This document shows positions 23,701 to 38,709 of a stretch of 64,000 nt of DNA, piece by piece. Origin of the DNA: Osedax frankpressi. Its lineage: Eukaryota; Annelida; Polychaeta; Sabellida; Siboglinidae. A program made the translations under genes and the position numbers. Where the stretch lies: NCBI GenBank assembly GCA_964035775.1, contig OZ038314.1:31976210-32040209 (forward strand). The letters are read 5' to 3'. The notes under the pieces were generated by a model. That model saw nothing but the letters and a program-made list of their open reading frames with translations. It was not told the origin of the DNA and made no database searches. Numbering within the stretch: the stretch's first letter is position 1; the number at the start of each line of letters is the position of its first letter.

Positions 23701-24279
23701 AAAATATATCATGCTAAATTATGCCGTATAAAATATAAATAAATAATATATAATTAATTGATTATATTTTAAATTGCGTTTCTTTTAAACCCTATATATA
23801 AGTTAATAACAATAATAATTATTATAATTTCAAATAAATATAGAAAATGATAATTAAAAATAATGGATACTAAATATAACTATAATTATAATAATAATTA
23901 CTTTTATAACTATTTTTATAGGGCATTAATAATTTAATCATTCTACCAATCTGCATTCAATCTGCATTAATCATAGATCTATTTAATTTCGAAAATCATT
24001 TTTAATTAAATTAAATTATTAAATAATGTTTTTAATTAATATATTATTATTAATCTTATTAATTAATTAATTAATATCTTGCATACTTTTTAGTTGCAAT
24101 AAGTATTCTTGATATGTATACGCTTTTATACCTATAACTCTTTTAGATTTATAAATTTATCATTTTTCAAATTTATATTTAATATATAAGTACATTTATA
24201 CTGGATATTTATTAATATGTGATTAGCTACCTTTATCTAGTTATATTATTATTTATTTATAATGCATAATTCTTTAATA

Positions 24280-24866
24280 TATGACTTATATAAGTTCTAT
24301 TTTAAGTATGAAATTATTAATATAAGATTAGTTAGTTTGTAGTTATATATTCCGAAGGTAAAAAAGAATATAAATCTGTAGTTGAATATAATTAAAATTA
24401 GAATAACAAATATCGTTCAATATTTTATTTATAAATTAATTTATATAATACTAAAATAATATTTTTATATTAATTATATATTTTATTAATTAATTAATAA
24501 GTACTATAATAATTAATAACACATTTTATTTTTGATTATAATAAATAATTAAATAATTCTTTTAAAATAATTTAGCATAAACTTTAATTTGTGTGTAGAA
24601 AATATATCATAGTTTTGCACTTGGATATTATTATATGGGTGCATCTTGATACAACATTATAAAATAATAGTATTGTAATTTTTAATATAATATAAAGATG
24701 TAATCTAATAATAATAATAAATATAGTATTATAATATATTAATTGTTAATGTTAGGGTTACAATAGGATGACATAGTGTATTAGAATTCAGTTGAGTTTA
24801 TTTCGAGATTTAAACATTATTGTTTAATTATAATATTATAATACTTGGTTTTAGTTTATATATATA

Positions 24867-24918
<52 letters not shown>

Positions 24919-26810
24919 TTAATATAATATAATAAATAAATATCGATAAATATAAATGAAAATTTAAATAATACATATTAATTTATATATTAAATCGTAT
25001 TTATATAATATACCAGGGTTCTTTAAGTAATTTTTTTATTTGCTCATTTTTAATTTATACATTTTGTTGGGTGACATCGAGTTATTTATTTTATCGTGTG
25101 TAATTATAATATACATTGTAATATTAAATATAATATGATATTTCCTACAAAGCTAGGTTATGAATAGTTGATATATTTATGTCAATTTATAATAATGTAT
25201 ATATTGTATTTATAATAATAACATATTTTTAATCCGAAAATATATTCAATGTAGAAATAATCAGTGAATATATATAATATTTATATCATCACTACACGCA
25301 TCATCCAATTCAGATCCAGGTTATGTAAACTTGGTCAGCGAGTAGTATATTAGTAACTATAGTTACAATATATATGACTTTTCTATTTCAGAGAAATACT
25401 AAAAAATTAAATATATAAATAAAATGCATATGAACTCTTAATAGGAATGCACTTTTTCTAGAAATTTATATTTCGTACTAATAAAATTGATCTTTGTATA
25501 TAAAATCTAAATATTGAAATTTAATTATATGATTTATTATATTATAATATCGAATACTAAATATATATTTTCTATTTATAATAAAATATTAAATCTTATT
25601 TGTTATATTATCTGATGTATTTTGTTTTGCCGAATATAACTAATATAAACGTTAAACAATATAATACAATTACTATTTTAAAGAATATATATGTTCATAT
25701 AAATTATAATCGATTTATAATAACGAATATTTATTATCTTGGTTTAGTTTCATCTCATTTGTGTAGAGTTATTACGAATACAACTTAATTAATTCGTCGT
25801 TTTAATTTCATCTATTTCATGGTATTATTTATACATATATATTTTATAAATGAACTATAACTGAATATTCTATAATACTAATTTTTTAATTAAGACAATT
25901 ATATTATAGGATCTTATTGTATATTTAGAAATATAAACACAATGTAATATATTAATTCATTGTACGATATATATGAACTATTGAGATATCGCGGTGAACA
26001 ACTAAAATAACGATTTATGTATACTACAAAGTTACTTAAATCTAGCTTAACTTAACTAAAAATTAACCATGCTTAGGATATAATTATAATAATATAGTTA
26101 ATATATTCTCTATATAAAACTTTAAATGAACAATCAAATAATAGGATGCTATTATTTATTAGTTGAATGAGTTGTATTCATTATGATATTGCAATTATTA
26201 TAATTGAAAAACTATGGTATTGATATATAAATATATAATAATTAATTAACATATATTTTACAAAATACTATACTTATTTTTCAATATATTTATCTATTCT
26301 CTACGTTTTAAATTTGTTAAAATTGAAATATTCAAAATAATATATGTTCATTTGCATATATTATTATATATAAATATAAAGCTATATATTATATAATATA
26401 TTTTATATAACTATAGGTATACCTTGATAATTATAATTTATTTAAATATAATGAGATCGTATTACTAAATAAATACGTAGTGCCATATTACAGACTATAT
26501 ATAAATACGTTTTGGTATGTTACAATTTATAATATGAAAATAAATAATATTATAAACTATTATAGCTAAATATGTATAAATATATATGCATGCCTAAAGA
26601 TAATTACGCATCTTCATTATTACCCTTCTATTCGTATTGCTATATTGATTGATTAACTTCCTATCTTTAACATATAAGAATATTATTTTATAGTATGATA
26701 TTTTACATTATTTCCTAAAATATATATTTAATATGTTAATTATAAGTATTTTATCGTAAATTAATGATTATTTTTAAAAATTAAGATTTTAATCAAATTG
26801 CCATTCCATG
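24280..26810 (+). repeat. Left arm of the central palindrome (includes repeat unit D2)
   Basis: This arm pairs, reversed, with 27660-30450. Clear anchor pairs are 25975-26105 with 28494-28580, 26440-26640 with 27825-28075, and 26690-26800 with 27660-27780. The outer part (24300-25960) is unit D2, paired with 29100-30440. A TA tract lies at 24858-24914. No gene is visible; a 62-codon frame at 25600-25788 is not conserved. Confidence 0.75.
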
Positions 26811-27659
26811 CTAGTAATTATATAAAATTATTTATTTGTTTTTATTTTAAAATCTACGTCTTATTAATCCATAATATATATAGAATAATTAGAATAATTA
26901 TAAAAATAAACTAGCTCTATCGTTCTTTATAAATAATCAGTATGACGAACCGTAACCATAATAAAATATATTCTGTATATTTTTGATGCGATAATTAAGT
27001 AACAGAAGTGATTCAACTGTTTTAATTTCAATAAATATATTGAACGTTTACATGCATGTTAATACAATATCAAATGATATAATATTTATATAAATTGGGA
27101 AAATATATTACATTAGTATTTTACAAGTAAAATATGAGAATCAATAACTAAATATTAAGATTAAAATCAATTAAATTGATATAACAAATTCAGCATTTAA
27201 AAGTTATATATAATAATGTATTGAATAATATATAAATCATTATGATTTAAATTGCCTATATAATTCTATTAAATAATTATATTATTTAAACGTATGTTAA
27301 TATTAAATAATAATTTCATATATAACACCTACATTAATTGATAGAACACATTAGTTCTGAACTAGAATGTATATTTGATAATTTGTATTGTTAATTATTA
27401 TTAATATATTAAATTATTATCCATAAATTTGGATTTATAAATTTGAAATTGTTAACATTATACCTTAGTAACAATATATCAGTTTGTTAAAATAAATAAT
27501 AATTAAAAAATTAAAAAAAAAAATTAAAAATAAATAATTAATTTAAAATAAATATTAAAATGAATATAGATATTAACAATTTATTTATGATTTATTCTAT
27601 ATTATTTATTTATATTTGATACTGGATAATTTAATATGATATATATTTTTAATATTAAT
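26811..27659. other. Centre of the palindrome
   Basis: A non-paired AT-rich spacer. Positions 26925-27090 are a diverged relative of 380-690 in copy A. Positions 27280-27480 begin a block repeated directly at 28670-28870. No gene is visible. Confidence 0.55.
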
Positions 27660-27790
27660 TATAAATTTAAGATTTGATTAAAATCTACATTTTTTAGAAT
27701 AATACATTACTTTACGATACAATAATTATAATAAACATATTAAAAATATATATTAGGAAATATTGTAAAATATTATATTATAAAATATTA
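27280..27790 (+). repeat. Direct repeat near the palindrome centre, first copy
   Basis: This recurs at 28670-29100 in the same orientation. Shared landmarks are TATATAACACC, TTCTGAACTAGAATGTATAT and TTAGAATAATACATTA. The second copy makes the right arm longer than the left. Confidence 0.7.
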
Positions 27791-30450
27791 TATATATATG
27801 TGTTATAGCTTGGAAGCATATATGTTATAGCTTACTCAATCAATATATATGCAATACAAATAGCAGTGTAATAATGAAGATTCGTAACTATCATTATGCA
27901 TGCATATATATTTATAAGTGTTTAGCTATTTATAATATTTTATAATATTATTTATTGTCATACTATAAAATAGTGACATACCAAGATGTATTTATATAGA
28001 GTCTGTCATATGGAGGACTGACGAATTACTATATATCTATCATGTAATACGAACTTATTATATTTAAATAAATTATAAGTATCAAGGTAGTTATACAAAA
28101 TATATTATATGATATATAGCTTTATATTTATATATAATAATAATGCAAATAAACATATATTTTTAACGTGAAATATTTTGAATATTCCAATTTAAAAAAA
28201 TTTAATTATTTTGAGAATAGATAATATATATATAGAAATTTATATTGAAAAATAAGTATATTATTTTGTAAAATATATGTTAATTAATTTTTATACAATA
28301 TCAATACCATAGTTTGCAATTATATTGATCACATTATCATAATTAATACTCGCTTAACTAATAAATAATATCATACTATTATTTGATTGTTCACTTAAAG
28401 TTTTATATAAAGAATATATTAACTATATTATTATAATTAACTATATTATTAACTATATTATTATAAAACTTTATCCTATGATAATAAATAGCAGGGTTAA
28501 TTTTTAGTTAAGTTAGATTTAAGTAACATTGTAGTATACATAAATGGTTATTTTAGTTGTTCACCACGATATCTCACAATCTAAAATGAATTAATATACT
28601 ACCATGTAATTATATTTCTAAATATACAATATGATCCTATAATATACTAGTCTTAATAATAATATAATTTTAATAATTATATTATTTAAACATATGTTAA
28701 TATTAAATAAGAATTTCATATATAACACCCAAATCACTTGATATAACACATTATTTCTGAACTAGAATGTATATGTGATACTTTTTATTATTAATTATTA
28801 TTATATTATTAATTAATATATTAAATTATGATTCATAAATTTACTAAATTATAAAATGTATACCTAATAGATATCAGTTTGTTAAAATAAATAATAATTA
28901 ATAAATTTAAAATTTAAAATAAATGATATATTTTAAAATATTAATTATACATTTAATATTTGATCAAAATCAATTTTTTTAGAATAATACATTAATTTAC
29001 GATAAAATAATTATAATCAACATATTAAAAATATTATATATTATTATAATATTATTAAAAATATTATAAATATATATTAGGAAATATTTAAAAATAACAA
29101 TGAATTAATATACTATCATAATTTATATTTCTGAGTATACAATGTGATCCTATAATATAATAGTATTAATTAAGAAATTAGTATTATAGAATATTAAGTT
29201 ATATTTATAAAATATATATTTATAAATAATACCATAAAATAGTTGAAATTAAAACGACGGATTTATTAAGTTGTATTCGTAAAACTCTGCACAAATATAA
29301 TGAAACCAATAACATATATATTCCTAAAATATATTTTATTATATTGGTTAACATATCATCTAAAAATTATAATCCGCCAAACAAAATACATTACATAACA
29401 TAACAAAGAAGATGTATTATTTGATTATAAATCTGAAATAAATCATAAATTAAATTTCAATATTTAGATTTTATTTACAAGGATCAATTTTATTAGTACG
29501 AAATATAAATTTCTAGAAAAAGTGCGTTTCTAGCAAGAGTTCATATTTATATTATTTATATACTTAATTTTTTAGTATTTCTTTGAAATAGAATAGTCAT
29601 ATATATTGTAACTATAGTTACTAATATTCTACTCGCTGACCAAGGTTACATAACCTGGATCTGAATTGGATGATGCGTTTAGTTGATAATATAAATATTA
29701 TATATATTCACTGATTATTTCTACATTGAATATATTTTCGTATTAAAAATATGTAATTATCATAAATATAATATATATGAATGTATATAAATTGACATGT
29801 AGATACATATATCAACTATTCATAACTTATAGGAAATATCATATCATATTTAATATTACATTTAAAATTGTAATTACATTCGATAACATAAAGTACTCGA
29901 TCGATACACAACAAAATGTAAAAATTAAAGATGAGTAAATACATGAATCACTTTAAAGAACACCGGTATATTATTTAATATTATATAATTACGATTTAAT
30001 ATAAAATTTACATGTATTATTTAAATTCTCAACTTAATTATAACACACTATATTATCTTATTGTAACCACTATATCAACCCTAAATATATTATAATGCTA
30101 TATTTATTATTATTATCATATTTTATTGTAAATTAAAACAATATTATTTTATAATGTTATATCAAGATGCACTCGTATAATAATATTCAAATACAAAACT
30201 ATGATATATTTTCCAGATAAAAATTAAATTTCATCTTAAAAAGATTTGTTTGATTATTTATATATAATCTAAAATAAAATGTGTTATTAATCATTATATA
30301 TAACATTATATATATGAAATATTTACTAAAGGATATCAAATGATTCTGTGCTAGGCGATTGGACAATATTTACGAAACTCGAAAAGAATTCTAATAATAA
30401 ATAAATAAATTGAATAAATATATTTTTTTCTTATTTTGAAATATTAATTT
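27660..30450 (-). repeat. Right arm of the central palindrome (includes repeat unit D3)
   Basis: Reverse complement of 24280-26810, interrupted by the direct repeat at 28670-29100. Unit D3 (about 28960-30440) is the inverted relative of D1 and D2. No gene is visible. Confidence 0.75.
28670..29100 (+). repeat. Direct repeat near the palindrome centre, second copy
   Basis: Second copy of the block at 27280-27790. It lies inside the right palindrome arm, between parts that pair with neighbouring sequence of the left arm, so it was added after the arms formed. Confidence 0.65.
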
Positions 30451-30551
30451 ATTATTTGTGTTATTATGTGTTTTACGGTATGATGTATTGCATGTTTTTT
30501 CCATTTGTGTTTTTTACACGTGTTAACCCAAGTTGTTTTTATTTAATATCT

Positions 30552-31005
30552 AGTTCTAAGTCAATATTTAACGTAAGGACAATCATTAGCCCATTATTAT
30601 TTATATATAGAGATATTAAAGTAAACCTTAACTTATAAATAAATAAAATAATAAATTTAATTACATAAATATTATACACTTATAAATATTATAATAATAT
30701 AATAAATTATAAAACAATTAATTATACAAATATCACCACACCATCTAAGAACTAATACACTATTTGCATTTATAAAATGTAAAATTAAAATAATATAAAA
30801 GTATCTTATATATAACACGATTGAATTATTTTTTATTTCAAATACACATTACACATTTGCATAGCAAGATTATTATTATATCTAATTACTCATTTTTATA
30901 TAATTTATATTAATAAACTAATATACTAACATATATGCATTATATATAATACTAATATATATGTAATGTTGCTAATATTACTAATATCATACAACATACA
31001 CAATC

Positions 31006-31048
<43 letters not shown>

Positions 31049-32148
31049 TATATATGTAATAATGATATCATGTGATAGATCATCAGAAGATTTACAAGTA
31101 AAAGAAAATAACATATAATACAAGCTTAGATAATGTTATATGCGACATAAATTAAATGTATTTCCTATTATTATATAGATACGCCCACTAACTGGAAAAT
31201 TGATTATAAAACTAAAATTATTTAAGTTTTGATGCATTATATATCTTTCTATTGTCGTTAAAGTTCGTTATTTGAATCAATATTAGAAATGGTTAGGTAC
31301 TTTCTATTTATATGAAATATTATATATTTACGTATCGATACATATATTTATATATATATATATTTATATATATATTTATATATATATATATATTTGTGTG
31401 TGTGTGATATAATAATATATTAATTTTTTATTTATTGTAATACTATAAAGATAATTTATAGAAATAGAATTAATAACCTAACTATTATTAGTATTCCATT
31501 ATTTATAATATTGATTAAATTGAGATTATATTATTTAATAAAATTATAAATATGTATTAATATAAATATTATTTGAATTTAAGAAATTATAATAATACAA
31601 ATAAATATATAAATAGTGTTAATAATATTCCATTTTTGCGTCAATAATTTTAGCGTCACTCGGTAAATATTAATATAATGAATATAAAAATGAATCAGGA
31701 ATATTAAATAAATATAAATATACATATAATAGTATATTTTATAATTAAAAACAATACATTTCGAATATATCAAATGTATGTAAAAAATGTTATTATCTGG
31801 TTAAATTTACATAATATTATTCTACTAATATTTATATTCAATATTTATATATCATATATATGTAAATGTAATAGATAATATAGAATTACATTTTTTAAAT
31901 TGAATTAAAATAATAAATATAGCAAAAGTAAGCATGTTATAAACTTCATCGTATATTATATTAGATAGAATATTGTATCTTATCATATAATATATATAAA
32001 GTGAATATTAATTTGTTATACGATGATGAATCCTAATTAAAATGTATAAATATAATAAAACTATTTTATTTAAAATAATCAAACTTTTCGTTACACAAGA
32101 CTAAAAATTAATATAATTAAATTATTATTATTGTATTACTTTATACAG
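30552..32148. other. Sequence 5' of RFX copy C
   Basis: An AT-rich region with TA tracts near 31008-31042 and 31347-31395. The empty Harbinger target is at about 31685-31687 (TTA read on the minus strand). The segment that holds the upstream coding-like exon in A (13450-13509) is deleted here, in the join near 31960. No promoter motif could be recognised. Confidence 0.5.
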
Positions 32149-32930
32149 GACAAGATTAATAATGAGCAAACAAATCTGTCTTATTCAGCAAACTTAATTA
32201 TGAAATGGTTAGTCTAAATAATCTATTTAAATCATCTATACAACCATTTTTCATCGAGATATACATACATCCACATATCAATCTATATAACCATATATCC
32301 ACCATTGAATTAAATATAATTGAACATTAAATTTAGATATAAAATACAATTTGGTTAATTATAGAAATTGATTATTGTAAATCGATGTTGTATTACAGCT
32401 ATAGATGTAATATAAAGTTATATAAATTCTATATATAACTTTAAATTAAAATGTAATTGATTTATAAAGTTTTATCAGCAATATATATTTATGTGATTGC
32501 TAATGTAGCTGGACTTTGATTATAGATAGCAAAAACGCATCCATTCATCAATGTATCTATATCCAATTAATTTTTATGAAAATTACACTAATTTATTAAT
32601 AATGATATGTTTTATATATCTTAAAATGAATATTTTTAATTAAAGGCTGGATAAACATTATGAAAATGCAACTGGAGTTAGTATTCCCAAAAATACACTT
32701 TATATGAGTTACGTGGATCATTGTTTTCTGAACAGATCGCTTGCGATTAATACTGCAAGCTTTGGAAAGGTAACTATTATTGTTATTGTTATATATTTAA
32801 AAATTATATTTCACTTACATAGTTCATATAGTATATATAATATTAAAATAAATTTAATTTAATTGATTAATAATATAATATATAATATATTATAAATGAA
32901 ATATCATATACAAAAGTCGATGTTATTCAG

Positions 32931-32980
<50 letters not shown>

Positions 32981-35900
32981 ACATATGAAACACAACTTAT
33001 ATTAGAGAAATATATAGTATTTAAAATAGAAAAATCCTTCAGAAAGAGGATAACACTAATATTATATGATTTGAATAAATATAATATTAAATACACAAAT
33101 CAATACTATATAAATATGTATTAAATATATTTATTTTAAATAATGTATATATTTCTTAACTATCACGCTACTAAATTATATACTATTTTCTACAAAAATA
33201 TTAATATTTATAACAATTAATTATGTCAATACGCAACGATATAATTTAAATTTAAAATAGGATAATATCTATATAAATTAAATATATTTACAGATAATAC
33301 GCAAACAATTTCCAAAGTTAACTACAAGGAGATTAGGTATTCGTGGTCAATCTAAATACCATTATTATGGTATCGGAACAAAAGATGATTCACCTTATTT
33401 TTGTAAAAAATTCTCAAAATATTCACAACTAGGAAGGTAATTATAAATTACAAATATAAAATATTTATATATTCTATTCATTTTGTATTCCTAATTTTCG
33501 CACATAAACAAAATTTAATGATTACTTTATAATCCACCAATACAGTAAGACAATTAAACATAAGTTAATCTCAAGAAATTCACAAATCGATTCTAAAATA
33601 CTTCCAGAGTTCCCTAATGTTTTCAATATTATATTTCCTACCGGAATTTCAGTGTATATGGTTAATATAAATTATATTTTTCTATAGCTTTCAAAATGTA
33701 ATGCAAATTGATATTTAAATATATAGAAATTAATGTATGTGTTGATTTAATTGCCAATGTGGTGGCTTAAATCTTAAATATTGAATTCGATCAAAATAAG
33801 TCAAATACATTTTAAATAATATATATAATTGAAGTATAAATTCAGCATCTTTTAAAGGAAAATTATTAATCAAATACTATATATTTTTTAATTAAAATAA
33901 ATAAATACACAAATATAGTGTATTATTTTGTAATTTAAATATATAAATTCAGTTATGTATAAAGATTATATTCAAATATTTTAAAGAATAGTATAGTTAA
34001 TAGTTCATATAATAATTATTAACGACATAATATATACAAGTATTTACTTTTAATAAAATTATACAGGTTAATGAACTGGTGATCACATATAGAAATAACT
34101 GCCAAAGTATGTTGAATACTTTAATAACGAGGAAATGTTCTGAGGTTTACAAATTAATATAAGACATTTATATAATTAATCGTGGTGATTTAATTTATTA
34201 ATCGCAATGAATATCATAAATGATAAAATATTAATCTCATTAATTAGATAATATATATAATATAAATAATTATCTGACATTTCAGTTAAAATCATGCCTG
34301 GAATTTACAAGTAGTTGTTTAAAGAACGATATATATGGGATGTTAGATAGCTCTTGCATTGTGAATTTACTTGAAACCTGTGATAATATCACTTACGACA
34401 CATTTCTTTCAGTTCTAGTACCAAATTGTAAAAAAGATATCGATACCAGGTTAATATAAGCTATTGCTGAGACATTATATGTACTCGGTTTTATTTGTAT
34501 TGTTTTATATTTATAAAAATATGTTATTATATAAATATGATCAAATTACACTCGGATTAGATTATCTAGACACATGTATATTTATTTTTATTTGATTATA
34601 TTTATATATAATATCATTTACAATTTTACATCTTTGTATGAGTTATAGAATAAATAAATATATTATAAATATATACTAAATATAATTAGTTTATATGATT
34701 ATATATATATATTTGTATAAATTAGCTTAGCCAAAAAGTGATTAACACAATCTAAAACACAAGTATTAATTAATTACTATTATATTTCTTATAAAGCATA
34801 TGTGAAATGTGTCTTATGATTAATATATATTATTACATATTATGATTAATGTTTATAATTATAAAATTAAGAAAATACAAGTTGTTCCATTATTAATAAT
34901 AGATGAATACTTACCGGTATAACATATTAATTAATAATTTCAATTTTAGATATGATAATTATATATAATTAAAAATATATAATTATTAAATATGAAAATA
35001 TTATAAATATTAAATTAATTATTTTTGTAATATGTTAAACTATTATTAATATCTTTAACCTGGTAAATAGTAATATTATTTAAATAATGCGTATTAGATT
35101 GAAGCAAGTAATTTCAGATGTTATAAATTATTTCGTAAATTGGGTGGAAGTTGCTTTCTTCGAATTACCTGAGGCTATGTACAATATGAAATTAAAATGT
35201 TAGTACATATTAATTATAAATTAAATGATATACATTCATATTTTCTATTAAGTAACTATAATATGGATAAGAAGTTTAGATTAAATTACATATATTTAAA
35301 TGTAAATTTTATTAAGTATATAATATATATATGTTTATTTAAATGTAATGTGTAGTTATATCTAAATTATATTAACTAATTAAACATATATCCTATTGTT
35401 GTATTAATACAATACTTAATATTAATTATTAGCTGCAAGAGAATTTACGACAATCCTGCTGCAACGCGTTTCAACAAATAACTATTTTACTTCGAGTAAG
35501 CTTAATCTTCCTATGAATGAAGAAGTAAGTCAGACGATGTACTACGAACATGAGAAGATAAACTTACCTTCCAAATTCACAGCAAATCAGATTATAGATA
35601 GTTAGTAATACGTATTTATTAACACATGTATTATATGTAACTAGCATATTATATATATACTGTATAATAAATAAAATATATTTTTTAATATTTTCTTGTG
35701 TATATCGGTCAATTATTATTTTTGATCGATTTATAATTTGTTGGTTTTGATGCCAATTACGTATTAATTTATATCGAGTATGTATCATTAATGACGGATT
35801 ATATTAGCATAGTAGTATATAATTATATACAGTTTATATACATATATATATATACATTTGTACTGTCATTGTACTTTATATTTTCTATATGATATGTTTT

Positions 35901-36570
35901 ATATAAATAATATAATATAATTTTATTTATTTAATATTAATTAATATATTTCAAATATAGAATCAGAATCATTTACAAGCGAGTGTATAACATCCAATGT
36001 AAATAATATGATGGCGCCACTTATCAAAAATGGTTTTTAATGATTTTATTTTTATTCTATATAATATTTATGTAAATTTAACTAATTTAGTTATATAAAT
36101 ATGTATCACTATCAATAAATATATATATATTCAGAAAAACTATTTATATTGATTAAATATAAACTAAATTTTAAAAGATATCGAATATTCTAATATTATA
36201 ATATTAAATTTAGATAATATTAACTGCAATTACGAAAACGATTCTTCTTATTCAAGTAGAAATATTTCTCCTTACGATTCCGGGTTAGTTATTATTTTTT
36301 AAATATAATTATAATATATATAATAAAACTATAACAATATAATATGTTGTAGAAATTCGAGTTCTGGAAGTTTTCAAGATTACGAAAAGACTTTTTATAC
36401 TAATCAGGTAAATAAAGATTTTTATATAGATTATTAACTAAATGAAAGATATATTATAATAATTATTATTATTAAACTGATCTTCTATGAAATTTAAAGA
36501 TTATTATGAATCATTTAATCCTTTAAATAATAGCTTTATTTTCATAATTAAATATGGTATATCTCTCTCT

Positions 36571-36605
<35 letters not shown>

Positions 36606-36608
36606 TGA

Positions 36609-36670
<62 letters not shown>

Positions 36671-36962
36671 GTGTGTATATGTGTGAATATGGGTAGGCAT
36701 ATAGGGGTTGTAGTTGTGTGTAATTTATTCATAATTATTTATTATTTATTTTTATAAGTTTATTAATAATCTAAACATAAATAGCAAATGTGTAATAACT
36801 ACAACCAAAGCCAACCAATCGTTGATGGGTTAGTTTGATCTTTTATAAAAATGTTATAAAATCCCATATATTATATATAAGATATCATTAATTTACATTT
36901 ATATTATCGTTAACATATTCTATTCATTTTAGGTATATCGACCTACTAGAGTCGCCCAATAA
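32149..36962 (+). CDS. RFX4/RFX6-like winged-helix transcription factor, open over 12 exons
   Basis: RFX proteins bind X-box DNA through a winged helix. The exons are 32149-32207, 32646-32769, 33294-33436, 33546-33651, 34067-34144, 34286-34449, 35098-35198, 35433-35495, 35961-36032, 36214-36283, 36353-36407 and 36933-36962. All have AG/GT borders and phases agree; the total is 1065 bases, 354 residues plus TAA. The DNA-binding domain spans about residues 17-95: [20 protein letters not shown], then [17 protein letters not shown]. The extended domain follows with [21 protein letters not shown], a [15 protein letters not shown] segment and [13 protein letters not shown], matching RFX4/RFX6 in order. 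The later dimerisation region of those proteins is not seen; instead a Ser/Asn-rich tail ends VYRPTRVAQ. The first exon opens behind an acceptor; the first internal ATG is 32200. Family placement is firm; orthology, start and expression are not known. Confidence 0.87.
36574..36676. repeat. (TA)n(GT)n microsatellite in the last RFX intron
   Basis: A TA run followed by a long GT run. It creates the VCVCVC and HTHTHT reading frames on the two strands, which are not genes. Copies A and B are both rearranged at this same spot. Confidence 0.95.
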
Positions 36963-37388
36963 ATTCGTATTCGACAACAATAACTTTCAGTTCTATCAAA
37001 CGACTGGCTAGATTATGGAATCATCAAAGAGAACAGTAGACATTATGCACTTCTGCTTTTATTTCCAACAACAATTTAGAATATAATACCACTTGATGAA
37101 CACGATAATAATGACACTAATATATTCAACTGATACTTCAGTAAACCAACGAATGAGTTTTTGTTGAAATCTCAAGGATATTGTATATTTCTATAATATC
37201 TAAAATACTATTAATATGTTTATGCATACTATATAATATAGTATATTATTTTATAATGATTTAATAGTGATTTAAAAAATAATTATATAATTTATTTATA
37301 AATATGTATCCAGTTGTACTAACTAATATTATATTTGTTTATATATTACTGATATATTACATATATGAGTATTATTTACCTATATATT

Positions 37389-37430
<42 letters not shown>

Positions 37431-38709
37431 TATACATATATATTATCTTCTCTTTTGAAAATTTTATGTAAATAAAGAAATTAAAATTAGATTGTATTTT
37501 ACGTGTACTTAATTATTTACATATATCAAAATCAATAGTAAGTTTTTTTATAAATACTATTTATATACTATATATTATTAGTATATCCCATATATGGGTT
37601 AGGGTTTTAGTTTGAGTTTGGGAATCATTAAATAAATCATTATAAAGCACTGTATTTGCTTTATAATGATTTATTTAATTAAATATATTCCTTGGAATAA
37701 TTCGTTAGTTATAAAATAGTATACAAAATGTTACTCTCTATATTAATATTATTTTTTAATTCATATATAAATTAATACCAGGTGCTGTTTTAATAATAAC
37801 ATATTTAGTTTTCACAATGCTAATAATTATATAGACGAAATAATTCAAATGAGTAAAAATATAATTTCAATAAAATGTGAAATGAACTCATAAATCAATA
37901 TATCTAATCTAAATTAGAGATCTAATGAAATATATTAATAGTAAATTAGTTAAAATACATAATGGTTAAATAATAGTTAACTATAACTAAAAAAGAAAAA
38001 TAATCTTTTAAATTGTTTCATTTCCAATACGCATACTAGCTGATTTAACTAAAAATAATAATGAATATTAAAGATTATTTAATTATTAAGATTATTAAAG
38101 AAACTTAGCTTTTTTGGTATGATAAACAAAAACAATAATAATATACATCTAAACATAAAAAATATATTCAAGAAAACACTAAAACAAAACAAAAAAATAA
38201 TATTAATTCCAAAACTATAGTATCATAGAAAATGATTTTAAAATGATAAATCAGAATTCATAAATATAAATAATTATAAAATTATAAATGATGAAATATT
38301 TATAATTTAACGTTGTTTGAATTTATATTTTACACTTATTTCGTGTTAACTTATTAATTGTTTCTCTGAAGAATTAAATTTGGTAAATATATTCGATTAT
38401 ATAATATAATAAAAATATTTCTTGATATATTATATAACGTATATCGTATAATATACTACATTTTATAAAACCAATATAATATAATAAAAATGGTAAAATA
38501 AGTTAATTATATAATGATAATTTTGGTTATTAATATTATACATTACAAAATAATCTATATAAATTGAATTATAATATAATATATATATATATATATATAT
38601 ATAATATCTATTTATATAATTTTCTGTAGATATTATTATAAAATATTATTTATACACGCATAATAATACATAAAGTTAATACAGTAACATGTATTAATTG
38701 TTTATATTG
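36963..38709. other. 3' flank of RFX copy C
   Basis: This is conserved with the flanks of the A and B copies, especially 36963-37200, which would be 3' untranslated sequence. It includes a TA tract (37398-37429), the diverged palindrome (about 37632-37673) and AT-rich sequence to the end of copy C. No other gene is visible. Confidence 0.5.

Larger units (their letters stand above)
30552..38709 (-). repeat. Segmental duplication, copy C (inverted relative to A and B)
   Basis: Pairs reversed with A 20285-6046. Both ends are sharp: similarity stops after GACTTA at the left and after AATTGTTTATAT at the right. It lacks the Harbinger element and several other A segments (about 17600-18000, 18145-19390, 13150-14105 and 9625-10215). 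Divergence from A is plainly greater than between A and B, so this is the older duplication. It holds the only open RFX gene of the window. Confidence 0.93.

Noticed and set aside
36487-36757. Three overlapping frames with VCVC or HTHT runs (also 48040-48249)
   Set aside because: They translate a (TA)n(GT)n microsatellite on both strands, inside the last RFX intron or its relative.
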